A DNA stretch of 64,000 bases from Clostridiaceae bacterium (lineage in GTDB: Bacteria; Bacillota; Clostridia; Saccharofermentanales; DTU023), in assembly GCA_012841015.1 (NCBI GenBank), contig DUVN01000005.1, positions 1 through 64,000 of the forward strand, given 5' to 3'. A program made the position numbers and the translations under genes. The notes beneath the pieces are model-generated. The model made no database searches and was not told the origin of the DNA. It worked only from the letters and a program-made list of their open reading frames with translations. Positions within the stretch are counted from its first letter, which is position 1, and the number at the start of each line of letters is the position of its first letter. Positions 53,927-62,512 of this stretch are shown in pieces.

Positions 53927-55039
53927 TCAACCTTTCTCTACATAAGTAACCAACTCATCCTTGCTCAATTGATCCAATCCAATCGCCTTCAAATCTCTAG
54001 CCTGACTGCGAAGATCCATATTAGTAAGTACAATTCCCAACTCGATGACAGCAGTGGTGACGGGTGTCTTAACACCGGCAACTTCACCAAGCTGTTCAAG
54101 AGGAATCATACCGTAGGGAATATCCTCAGTTAAAAATCTGTGATGGAGCGAGGTCGGACCGTAATCCCATTCGTATACCGGGTTCTGAGACATTGCTTCA
54201 GCCAGCGTATCACCCTTACAACCACTAGCGGCATACCATTTCAAAAGCACATCTAACGATGGCTCCGATCTAAGCCCCAGAGCATTGCAAACGGCAATAC
54301 GTTCACTTTCTACTGCCTCAACGACTCTCCCAACTGAAGGCGATCCCCCTTCTCTATAAAAGAGAAATTCCTCTGCACGCTCAATTAGTGACGCATTGCA
54401 CACACAAATAGGAGCATGGAAAACAGTATTGATATTTCGAAGGCCAATTTCTATCACATTGCCCCAGTCCTCCCATTCAGGGTAAACGTTGTGTATTTTT
54501 TCAATGGCTTCTTTATTTCTTGTGGCGGGCAATGCCGCGGCCTTCATGCCAATCTTGTACCCACTTACCCATACATGTGTCGGGTCATCTTTAAATCCCG
54601 AATACATCATGCATTCTGTATCCACAAGAAGAACATCGCTGTTATTCCCAACTTCTTCCAATATTTGGGACATGCGTATGGAAGCACCAAAATTAGCCGG
54701 ACTAAAACAAATAAGCTGGCCATCTTTTAAGTATGGTGCTGCTGCCTTCATAAAGGCTTCTTGACCAAATGCTGGAACTACGACAAAAATGAGCTCAGCA
54801 TCTGCTATTGCCTCTTCGATGTTGTCTGTAATTAAATCAAGGTTTGCAAACCCCTCCGACACATTAGGAAGTCCACATCGATTCTCGAGATATAGACCAC
54901 CAATTTTGACTGCCTCTTCTAAGTTTGAGAAAAATCTCGGATCCTCATATAATGATACCTTACTGCCCTTTAGCTTCAAATCTGCCGCGTAGGCACAGGC
55001 ACCATTACCACCACCAAGAATTGCTACATTTGGTTTCAT
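53927..55039 (-). CDS. Opine dehydrogenase family protein, copy 1
   Basis: A 370-residue NAD(P)-dependent enzyme: N-terminal Rossmann loop AILGGGNGACAYA (about 5-17), C-terminal octopine/nopaline-dehydrogenase domain with the catalytic His in RNINTVFHAPICV and the FLTEDIPYGMIP block. The family joins or splits an amino acid and a 2-oxo acid at a secondary amine. It is clearly diverged from the second copy at 62513-63616, so the two probably differ in stereochemistry or substrate. A repeat-containing regulatory gap precedes it. Confidence 0.9.
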   Translation of the reverse strand: MKPNVAILGGGNGACAYAADLKLKGSKVSLYEDPRFFSNLEEAVKIGGLYLENRCGLPNVSEGFANLDLITDNIEEAIADAELIFVVVPAFGQEAFMKAAAPYLKDGQLICFSPANFGASIRMSQILEEVGNNSDVLLVDTECMMYSGFKDDPTHVWVSGYKIGMKAAALPATRNKEAIEKIHNVYPEWEDWGNVIEIGLRNINTVFHAPICVCNASLIERAEEFLFYREGGSPSVGRVVEAVESERIAVCNALGLRSEPSLDVLLKWYAASGCKGDTLAEAMSQNPVYEWDYGPTSLHHRFLTEDIPYGMIPLEQLGEVAGVKTPVTTAVIELGIVLTNMDLRSQARDLKAIGLDQLSKDELVTYVEKG

Positions 55040-55158
55040 ACCTATTACTCCTTCTTCAAAATTTCTGATATTGGTTTGATCATCACAACGTATTCAGTAT
55101 TTCCAACATATTGGTTTAACATCTTTAAGCGCATGTATCCTTCTGTGAGCTAAATTCC
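55040..55158 (-). promoter_or_regulatory. Regulatory gap with two 40-bp-spaced ATATTGGTTT repeats
   Basis: On the plus strand ATATTGGTTT lies at 55068-55077 and 55108-55117, exactly 40 bases apart. The second continues as TTGGTTTAACATCTTT, closely matching TTGGTTTAACCTCTTT at 63837-63852 and the complement of the operator at 44272-44282. It lies upstream of opine dehydrogenase copy 1 and may be an internal control point. Confidence 0.5.
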
Positions 55159-56526
55159 TCATGCCCCCATTTCATTCATTAACTCAATAATCTCCTTAAC
55201 ATCCATTTTTTGATCACTCAAGACTACTTTTTCCCACAATACATCTATATACTTTCTATGAACTACATTCTCAAGTATTTGGGCTGCTTTTAGCAGATAT
55301 TCCTCATCCGTTAGAGGAGTATCAAAATCGGCACGTGCTCTCTTATTCTCACGAACAACGATGTTACCGTTATCATCCTCAAAGATTATTCTCGAACCCG
55401 CTTCTCGTGGAAAGGAATCTGTCATCTGCTTATCCGATATGATGTCTATGTTGTCGGCAAACTCTAGGATACGTGTATTCTGAAGATTGGAAGCAATCTC
55501 TTCGATACGCACCTTTCCATATTGAAAGGCAATCGCAATTGAATAAGCCACAGAGAAAAGAGCGTCTTCGTACTGAGAAGGAACTTTAAAGACTCCAACC
55601 TCATTGATTCCCTGTTGGAAAAGGTAGAGCTTTACATTTTTAACATTAGACATTCTATAACCTTCATCGTATAGTTCAAGAGCACTATCAATAGCTGCAT
55701 GAGCGTATCTGCAGCTTGGATACAACTTGACATACGTATCCATGATCATCCAGTGTTTACCCAGCCTATCCCATAAATCAGTCTCACGGTAATCATTGTT
55801 TGACATGGCATTAAACCAACCATATTGACCTTCAAACACTTTAGAAGGGCTTTTACTACCTAAAGCTGCTAATTCAGCGGCGATAATCCCAGCACTAGAT
55901 GACTTTCCAACTTGAAATGGTTTGATCGAGGCATTTTCATGGAGCATTTCCTGTAGGCCTGCGCTTTGAAGAGCAGCGATTCCAAGTGCATGGCTTAATT
56001 GTTCAGAATCAAGTCCCAAGAGCCATCCCGCAGCGCACGCAGCACCTAAGGTACCGCAGGTGCTTGTTGAGTGGAATCCCAACGATAAATGCTTCGGATT
56101 TATTGCCTTGGCGAACCGGATCATACAATCGTAGCCGACAACGATTGAAACTAAGAGATCGCGAAGATTCGAATGACACTTTTCAGCCATTGCAAGCGCG
56201 GCAGGAATAACAGCAACAGCAGGATGTGTCGCACTTGATAAGTGCCCATCATCTAATTCGACGCCATGAGATACAACGCTCATTCCAAGCACAGCATGCT
56301 CAAGAGACGATTTCATTTTCAATCCGAGCACTGTATATTTTTCAGGATGCTCAAGAGAGACCAAATAACGTTTAATGATCGGATTGATCACAGTATATTT
56401 TGCACCTAAACGTAACACACATAGGAAATCAAATAACGTTAAGCGAGCTTTCTTCATAACATGTGGGGGAATATCCTGACACGTTATGCCGCTGTAGAAG
56501 CTGCCCATTTTTTCAGAACACGTCAT
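55159..56526 (-). CDS. MmgE/PrpD-family protein
   Basis: A 455-residue protein of the 2-methylcitrate dehydratase fold: GVELDDGHLSSATHPAVAV (about 87), FHSTSTCGTLGAACAA and KPFQVGKSSSAGIIAAELA are typical. The family includes 2-methylcitrate dehydratase, cis-aconitate decarboxylase and iminodisuccinate epimerase; the last acts on an N-carboxyalkyl amino acid. No other methylcitrate genes are present, so an epimerase or dehydratase for opine-like compounds is more consistent with the neighbours. Confidence 0.88.
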   Translation of the reverse strand: MTCSEKMGSFYSGITCQDIPPHVMKKARLTLFDFLCVLRLGAKYTVINPIIKRYLVSLEHPEKYTVLGLKMKSSLEHAVLGMSVVSHGVELDDGHLSSATHPAVAVIPAALAMAEKCHSNLRDLLVSIVVGYDCMIRFAKAINPKHLSLGFHSTSTCGTLGAACAAGWLLGLDSEQLSHALGIAALQSAGLQEMLHENASIKPFQVGKSSSAGIIAAELAALGSKSPSKVFEGQYGWFNAMSNNDYRETDLWDRLGKHWMIMDTYVKLYPSCRYAHAAIDSALELYDEGYRMSNVKNVKLYLFQQGINEVGVFKVPSQYEDALFSVAYSIAIAFQYGKVRIEEIASNLQNTRILEFADNIDIISDKQMTDSFPREAGSRIIFEDDNGNIVVRENKRARADFDTPLTDEEYLLKAAQILENVVHRKYIDVLWEKVVLSDQKMDVKEIIELMNEMGA

Positions 56527-56554
56527 ACTAAAAACCTATCTCATTTTGCAATTT

Positions 56555-56603
56555 TGATGAAGGAACCAATTAATTATGGTTGAGCAAATTGATTCCTTCA
56601 TCA
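56555..56603 (-). repeat. Intercistronic hairpin between livK and the PrpD gene
   Basis: TGATGAAGGAA (56555-56565) pairs exactly with TTCCTTCATCA (56593-56603); CAATT/AATTG extend the stem after one bulge. There is no T-run, so a role in stabilising or processing the livK mRNA is more likely than termination. Confidence 0.65.
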
Positions 56604-56628
56604 TCAAGTCAATTCATAGCCACTAATC

Positions 56629-57885
56629 TTAGTCAAGTAGCTTGTATTTCACTGTTCCATCCTCTTGAATCTCAGGAACGAACGTATCCTTCAGTTTCCA
56701 TTCTCCGCCTTCAACTTGAGAAGCAAAGTAGGTTCTTATTGAGTTACCTTCAGAGTCGTACTTAAAGGTGCAGGCGAGGGCCTCGAATTCGTTAGCATAG
56801 ATCGCATCTTTGATCTTATCGGGATCAGTAGACCCTGCTTTGTTGATTGCATCAGCCAAGTGCATCGTCGTGTCATACCAAAGAGCGGCGTGTACGTTGG
56901 CGCGATCGCCTTTCAGTTCCTGATACCGTTTATCAAATTCGACAAATTTGGGATCTGTCGACCCGACCGGAAGAGTACTAACTGCGATCAGACCGTTTAG
57001 GTCATCGCCTCCTAGCTTCAGTGTGTCATATCGGACAACCATAGGGGCACCGAACAATTGTAGTTCACACCCCAAATCCTTCGCCTGGATTGCAATTTTT
57101 GCAGCATCGTAATAGTCGGCGATCATGTATAGTCCGTCTACTTCATATCCCATAATTTTTGTAATCAGTGGGCTAAAATCGGTTGTCTGACCGACAATAT
57201 AATTCTCAGCTACAACAATTTCTCCACCTCTTACATTTTCAAACTGATCTGACCAATTCTTCCAAGTATTCAACCCGAAATCGTCCGTCATATAGATGCA
57301 CGCCATTTTCTTATATCCTGCTTCAATCATATAATCTGCCACCAGTCTGGATTCAGTTGATTGAACAGAACCATTTCGGAAAATGTACTGTCCCATTTTC
57401 GCAAGATCAGCATGTGACGCAATCGGCGTTTCGTAAATAATCTTATTTTCCTCAAATACCGGTATTGCGGACATCGCTCCAGTCGAAGAATAATTGCCTA
57501 TGACAGCAACATATTTATTCGCATCAACGATGGCATTTGCTGAATTGAGCGACTCTGTAGCATCCGCCTTGTCATCAAAATAATCAATAACAACTTTACG
57601 GCCTAAGATACCTCCAGAATTATTGATATCTTCCAATGCTAGCGTACAGGCGGCCACACCTGTCTTACCATACTCTTCATAATTGCCGGTCAGTGGACTC
57701 AACCAAGCAAGGTAGATTGGATTATCTTCATCTAATCCAGCCTTCTCGCCAGTACTCGCAGAACTTGAATCATCCGGCTTCTCTGACGTGGTTGCTTCGC
57801 CATCACCCGATCCACAGGCAACCATCAGTGTCAGCGTCATAATCAACACCAACAAAAGAGCAATCTGTCTGAATTTTGATTTCAT
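56629..57885 (-). CDS. livK: Branched-chain-type ABC transporter substrate-binding lipoprotein
   Basis: A 418-residue type-I periplasmic-binding-fold protein. The signal peptide ends LMVACGSG with lipidated Cys; then NPIYLAWLSPLTGNYEEYG and the GNYSSTGAMSAIPVF region of Leu/Ile/Val and amide binding proteins. It delivers substrate to LivHM. GGAGGAGAATTCAA before ATG 57885 fixes the start over an opening at 57981. Separated from livFGMH by the racemase gene and flanked by hairpins. Confidence 0.92.
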   Translation of the reverse strand: MKSKFRQIALLLVLIMTLTLMVACGSGDGEATTSEKPDDSSSASTGEKAGLDEDNPIYLAWLSPLTGNYEEYGKTGVAACTLALEDINNSGGILGRKVVIDYFDDKADATESLNSANAIVDANKYVAVIGNYSSTGAMSAIPVFEENKIIYETPIASHADLAKMGQYIFRNGSVQSTESRLVADYMIEAGYKKMACIYMTDDFGLNTWKNWSDQFENVRGGEIVVAENYIVGQTTDFSPLITKIMGYEVDGLYMIADYYDAAKIAIQAKDLGCELQLFGAPMVVRYDTLKLGGDDLNGLIAVSTLPVGSTDPKFVEFDKRYQELKGDRANVHAALWYDTTMHLADAINKAGSTDPDKIKDAIYANEFEALACTFKYDSEGNSIRTYFASQVEGGEWKLKDTFVPEIQEDGTVKYKLLD

Positions 57886-57909
57886 TTGAATTCTCCTCCA
57901 TTTTTGATC

Positions 57910-57960
57910 AATCACGTCCTTGGTATCGTGATTCTGCTCATCCCATCCTCCACATGGGAT
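57910..57960 (-). repeat. Two tandem hairpins upstream of livK
   Basis: AATCACG/CGTGATT (57910-57933) and ATCCCAT/ATGGGAT (57940-57960) are two perfect 7-bp stems in the gap between the racemase stop and livK. With the hairpin after livK they bracket its message. Confidence 0.5.
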
Positions 57961-58014
57961 TTCAGATTTTCCCTCTTTCAATCAGACTGAGTGTAAATCC
58001 GATCGAAATGCCTC

Positions 58015-59022
58015 CTATACATATGCCTCAAACCCTAGTCCTAGGGGATCGTTTGGATCCACTAGAAAAGAGCAACATCCCGTTAAATGTGCCTCGCCCG
58101 ACAAGCTCGGGATAGCGCCTTTAAAACCGCCAATTTCGATAGGTTCGAGAATTTTTGACACAAAACGACCTCCCGTCACACTTTCTTGGGCGAATTCTTC
58201 ATTTATACCAATCTTCCCCTTTACAAATTCGACGACCGCTCTTGCAGAAGTACCGGTTCCGCAAGGTGATCGATCAAAACCGGGTAAAAGTACGTTAAAA
58301 CTCTTGGCATGTACGTCATCCCGCGAAACCTTTTGGCTATACCAGTGAACCTGCTGAATTCCTTTGATCTCAGGTTTTTCCGGATGATGAAAGCCGATCT
58401 CCGTGTTCGCTTTTTCGAGTACGACATGTGACGCTGCCAACAAGCGCGGAACAAAATTACGTGAAATTTCAAGACCGAATGGTTCAGTTGGAACGAGAAC
58501 AAAACTACCGCCCCCATACGCGACATCTAATTCGACGGGTCCTAGATTCTCAAAGAAGAGTTCTTTTGTTTGGTAAAGAAAACACGGTACATTGACAAAA
58601 GAAACGTTACACGCTTGATTTTCTCGGACTTCTACCGCGATCCTAACGATGCCGGCAGGCGTGTCAATGACTAGATTTGTAACAGGTTCGTCCACGGTTA
58701 CCATACCTGTTTCAATGAGCATCGTAGCCACACCAATCGTGCTGTGACCACACATTGGAAAGTAGCCGCCTGAATCAATGAAGATAACTCCGTAATCTGC
58801 TTCATCGTGACAAGGAGTCGTTAAAACGGCGCCACTCATGGCAGAACTACCGCGCGGCTCATACATGGTGACAGTTCTTACCCAATCAAAATGTTTCTCA
58901 AAGTATTCGCGCTTTTCTTCCATTGTTCGACCGACTAAAGGTGGGATTCCTGAAACGACCGTTCTAGTTGGATTTCCATACGTATGAGTATCAATGGTTT
59001 GGATAACTTTAGATATCCTCAT
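58015..59022 (-). CDS. Proline racemase / hydroxyproline epimerase family protein
   Basis: A 335-residue DapF-fold cofactor-free racemase. Both catalytic cysteines are present: Cys91 in YFPMCGHSTIG and Cys254 in DRSPCGTGTSA. This argues for racemase or epimerase rather than the dehydratase subgroup, where the first Cys is replaced. It would invert the alpha-carbon of proline, hydroxyproline or a related secondary amine. It overlaps livF by four bases, so it is co-expressed with the importer. Confidence 0.92.
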   Translation of the reverse strand: MRISKVIQTIDTHTYGNPTRTVVSGIPPLVGRTMEEKREYFEKHFDWVRTVTMYEPRGSSAMSGAVLTTPCHDEADYGVIFIDSGGYFPMCGHSTIGVATMLIETGMVTVDEPVTNLVIDTPAGIVRIAVEVRENQACNVSFVNVPCFLYQTKELFFENLGPVELDVAYGGGSFVLVPTEPFGLEISRNFVPRLLAASHVVLEKANTEIGFHHPEKPEIKGIQQVHWYSQKVSRDDVHAKSFNVLLPGFDRSPCGTGTSARAVVEFVKGKIGINEEFAQESVTGGRFVSKILEPIEIGGFKGAIPSLSGEAHLTGCCSFLVDPNDPLGLGFEAYV

Positions 59023-59759
59023 GTCAGTTCCTCTCTTAATGCTTTTGACTCTCCACCGAGGTAGGCATGGATCACCTTCTCATCGTTAAGAAGTTTTTCA
59101 GCCGTAGAAGCAATCACGATTTTCCCTTTTTCCATGACGTATCCTCTAGAAGAAATGGCTAAGGCAACCCTAGCGTTCTGCTCTACGAGCAGTATCGATG
59201 TGTCAAACTCGTCACGAATACTCACAATGGCGTTAAAAACATCCTGGATAATCATGGGTGCTAATCCAAGTGAAGGCTCATCGAGAAGTAGTAACTTAGG
59301 ATTATTGATTAGAGCGCGAGCAATTGATAGCATTTGCTGCTCGCCACCAGACAATGTGCCTGCCATCTGTTTAGATCGCTCTTTTAATATAGGAAACAAC
59401 TCGTATGCACGCTCTATGCCAACTTCAATTTCCTCTTTCGTCGATATGTAGCCGCCCATATGTAAGTTCTCAAGAGTTGTCATTCTCGGAAAAATCTGAC
59501 GACCTTCCATCGCCTGGCTAATACCAGCTTCAACTATGTTTGCAGTGGGTTTCCATGTAATATCTTGACCATCAAACATGATTTTTCCGGAAGAAGGCTT
59601 GACCAAATTAACAATTGCACTGAGTGTCGAAGACTTTCCTGCTCCGTTGGCACCTAATAGTGTAACAATTTCACCCTTCTCAACAAATAAATCAATTCCT
59701 TGAACAGCAGTTATAGCGCCGTAGTTAACCCTTAAATCGCTAACTTCTAGTAGAGGCAT
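59019..59759 (-). CDS. livF: Branched-chain-type ABC transporter ATPase LivF
   Basis: A 246-residue ATPase: Walker A GANGAGKSS, signature LSGGEQQMLS, Walker B LLLLDEPSLGLAP. It pairs with LivG to energise LivHM. It overlaps livG by 20 bases and the racemase gene by four. Confidence 0.95.
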   Translation of the reverse strand: MPLLEVSDLRVNYGAITAVQGIDLFVEKGEIVTLLGANGAGKSSTLSAIVNLVKPSSGKIMFDGQDITWKPTANIVEAGISQAMEGRQIFPRMTTLENLHMGGYISTKEEIEVGIERAYELFPILKERSKQMAGTLSGGEQQMLSIARALINNPKLLLLDEPSLGLAPMIIQDVFNAIVSIRDEFDTSILLVEQNARVALAISSRGYVMEKGKIVIASTAEKLLNDEKVIHAYLGGESKALREELT

Positions 59760-60525
59760 TTAACTGAACCTCCTTTCCAAGATAAGCTTCAATGACTGCA
59801 GGATTCGTTTTAACGTCCTCACAACAGCCCTCAGCAATCAGCGAACCAAAATTCAGGACATAAACCCTGTCGCAAATTCCCATCACGAGCCTCATATCAT
59901 GCTCAATTAGCACGACTGTAAACCCCATATCTCTAATTTCTAAGATGAACTTTGCCATTTCAGATGTCTCTCTATCATTCATCCCTGCTGCAGGCTCATC
60001 TAGAAGAATAATCTCCGGCTCGGCGGCCATGGCTCGAGCGATCTCGAGCTTACGTTGCAACCCATAAGGCAAACTAGGTGCATATTCATATCGATAGTCA
60101 GCTAATCCCACCAGTTCAAGAAGTGTCATCGCATTGCTTTCAACAGCCGCTTCAGTTTTTCTCATTTTTTTCGAACGGGTTAGTATGTTGATAAATCGTT
60201 CTGCCGTTCTTGTATGTGATGCAACCATGACGTTCTCGATGACTGTCATCTTATCGAACAGCCGAATATTCTGAAAAGTTCTACAGATTCCCATTTTTGC
60301 AATTTCATGAGGCTGCCGATTGTTGAGCAGTATATCTCGATAGTGAATCGTCCCACTTGTAGGCGTATAGATGCCAGTTAACATATTGAACACTGTTGTC
60401 TTTCCGGCACCGTTCGGACCGATAATGCCTACGATTTCACCCTTCGACACAGACATGTCGAAATCATTGACTGCCGTTAGACCACCAAATCGAATTGTCA
60501 AATGGCTGATATCCAATATTTTCAT
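59740..60525 (-). CDS. livG: Branched-chain-type ABC transporter ATPase LivG
   Basis: A 261-residue ATPase: Walker A GPNGAGKTTVFN, a signature region reading SLPYGLQRKLEIARA, Walker B IILLDEPAAGMND and the switch His in IEHDMRLVMG. The altered signature (YGLQ in place of SGGQ) is usual for LivG. It lies 16 bases after livM. Confidence 0.95.
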   Translation of the reverse strand: MKILDISHLTIRFGGLTAVNDFDMSVSKGEIVGIIGPNGAGKTTVFNMLTGIYTPTSGTIHYRDILLNNRQPHEIAKMGICRTFQNIRLFDKMTVIENVMVASHTRTAERFINILTRSKKMRKTEAAVESNAMTLLELVGLADYRYEYAPSLPYGLQRKLEIARAMAAEPEIILLDEPAAGMNDRETSEMAKFILEIRDMGFTVVLIEHDMRLVMGICDRVYVLNFGSLIAEGCCEDVKTNPAVIEAYLGKEVQLNASTRS

Positions 60526-60541
60526 ATGTTCTCTCCGTTAT

Positions 60542-61582
60542 TTATCCAGTCATCTTTTCCAGTGGTTTGTTTTCATTTTTCGTTAACAGTTTCGAGTATT
60601 TAACCTGTTGACGAATGTGTTTGAAATTGTATTTACCTAACATTCCGCTCGGTCGTGCCACCATCAAAATAACGATAATTGCCCCATAGATGACCTGCCT
60701 CCATGTCGTAAAATCTCGAAGTAGCTCGGGAAGAAGACTAAGAATAATTGCGCCAATGATTGTGCCTGGCATCGATCCGATACCACCTAGAATCACCATG
60801 CTCAGTAATACAATCGATTGTTCAAATGTGAAAGACAAAGGAGAAACATACGAGAAGTGATGAGCATAGAATGCACCTGCGAGTCCAGCAAACATGGCAG
60901 AGAAGGTGAATACAAATAGTTTATACGAGAATACGTTCACACCCATAGATTCTGCAGCAATCTCATTGTCACGGATTGAATAAATAGCTCTTCCAATCTT
61001 TGAGTGCATGATTAACGAGATAGTAGAAATAGTAAGGATTAGCAAGAATAGGGCAAGATAGTATTTAGCATATTTTCCAGACAAATCCCATCCGAGTAAA
61101 GATATCCGAGGTACACTATGAATGCCGTTAGCGCCACCTGTAAAACTAAACCAGTTCAACTCAACGATTTTCACGATTTCACAGAAACCTAAAGTGATGA
61201 TAGCCAAATGCCTACTTGGTGCTCGAATAGCTGCCAATCCAAGCAAAAATGCCGCAATACCTGCTATGATCATACCTGCAGGCAGAGTTACTATGATGTT
61301 GAGCTCAAATCTTGTACCTAGTATTGCAGCAGTATAGGCCCCCAATCCATAGAAAGCTGCGTGACCAAGTGATGTGATACCGAGATATCCTGTCAACATA
61401 TTCAAAGAGACAGCTAATATTGAATTGACGCAACATATTGTCATAACCGAGAGCAAGTATCTAGTGTTCAAGACGATAGGCAAAGCTAAGGCAATAATCA
61501 GGCAAGAAAAGGCAACTTTCCACTCATTGACAGCCCACTTTTCAATGATTCGCTTAATCGATTTCGAGAATAACTTTTTCAT
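60542..61582 (-). CDS. livM: Branched-chain-type ABC transporter permease LivM
   Basis: A 346-residue permease with about nine membrane helices. NMLTGYLGITSLGHAAFYGLGAY and the GGIGSMPGTIIGAI loop are typical. ATG 61582 has GAGGTG just upstream; the TTG at 61594 is less likely. It forms the channel with LivH, whose stop lies eight bases before. Confidence 0.93.
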   Translation of the reverse strand: MKKLFSKSIKRIIEKWAVNEWKVAFSCLIIALALPIVLNTRYLLSVMTICCVNSILAVSLNMLTGYLGITSLGHAAFYGLGAYTAAILGTRFELNIIVTLPAGMIIAGIAAFLLGLAAIRAPSRHLAIITLGFCEIVKIVELNWFSFTGGANGIHSVPRISLLGWDLSGKYAKYYLALFLLILTISTISLIMHSKIGRAIYSIRDNEIAAESMGVNVFSYKLFVFTFSAMFAGLAGAFYAHHFSYVSPLSFTFEQSIVLLSMVILGGIGSMPGTIIGAIILSLLPELLRDFTTWRQVIYGAIIVILMVARPSGMLGKYNFKHIRQQVKYSKLLTKNENKPLEKMTG

Positions 61583-61590
61583 TGAACACC

Positions 61591-62478
61591 TCAAACCTTA
61601 TGATGAATTTTCTTCCCCAATATCCCCTGAGGACGAACAACGAGAACGACGATCAAAACAGCGAATGCGATAGCATCTCTATAACCTGAGCTTACATATC
61701 CGGCTACAAAAGACTCTAAAACACCTATGACGAAGCCGCCAATAACAGCACCAGGCAACTCACCAATTCCTCCAAGCAAGGCGGCGGCAAAAGCTTTTGA
61801 ACCTACTACAGTTGCCATGTTCACTTCTAAAGTCCTGTAATACATGCCAATGAGGACACCTGAAAGCGCTGATACAGAAGCACTGATAAAAAAGGTCCAC
61901 TGAATTATTTTATTCACCTTAACGCCCATCATTTGCGCCGCTCTCTGGTTTTGAGAAATAGCGCGCATTCCAGCCCCGAATTTTGTGCGACGAATGATGA
62001 ATGTTAGTAAAAGCATAATTAATATCGCAACCGTTGCGATAATGACTTGCATCCACGACACGGTCGCTGGTCCAATTTTGAATCTTCCTAGATTGAAAAC
62101 ATTGATAAACTGACGTGTTTCCGATCCATAGCCGAGAATGATGGCATTATTGATGACCGTTTGAATCCCGATCGTGCATAAAAGGGCAGAAATTGCTGCC
62201 CCACCCCTTTTTCTAATTACACCCAAGGCTAACTTGTCTGTTAAAGCTGAAATAGTGCCGCATACGAGGATGGCACCTATCGTCCCGAGCAAAAAACCTA
62301 ACACATCTAGTCCTATTAGGTTCATGAAACTAACGCACAGATATGCTCCGAGCATATAATAGGAACTGTGGGCGAAATTAGTAAGTTCTAATACTCCGTA
62401 AATCATCGTAAAACCGATTGTTACTAGCGCATACGCCGTTCCAATCGTTAAACCATTTATTAGCTGCTGAAACAACAT
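61591..62478 (-). CDS. livH: Branched-chain-type ABC transporter permease LivH
   Basis: A 295-residue permease: NGLTIGTAYALVTIGFTMIYG at the N-terminus and LLGGIGELPGAVIGGFVIG near the C-terminus, with about eight helices. It follows the second opine dehydrogenase gene after 34 bases. LivH-type importers take up branched amino acids, amides, urea or larger amino-acid derivatives. Confidence 0.94.
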   Translation of the reverse strand: MLFQQLINGLTIGTAYALVTIGFTMIYGVLELTNFAHSSYYMLGAYLCVSFMNLIGLDVLGFLLGTIGAILVCGTISALTDKLALGVIRKRGGAAISALLCTIGIQTVINNAIILGYGSETRQFINVFNLGRFKIGPATVSWMQVIIATVAILIMLLLTFIIRRTKFGAGMRAISQNQRAAQMMGVKVNKIIQWTFFISASVSALSGVLIGMYYRTLEVNMATVVGSKAFAAALLGGIGELPGAVIGGFVIGVLESFVAGYVSSGYRDAIAFAVLIVVLVVRPQGILGKKIHHKV

Positions 62479-62512
62479 GAAATCAATCCCCTTGCTGGTA
62501 TATTCTGTCGAC

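Noticed and set aside
55159-56526. Methylcitrate pathway for propionate
   Set aside because: Only the PrpD-family gene is present; methylcitrate synthase and methylisocitrate lyase are missing from the cluster.
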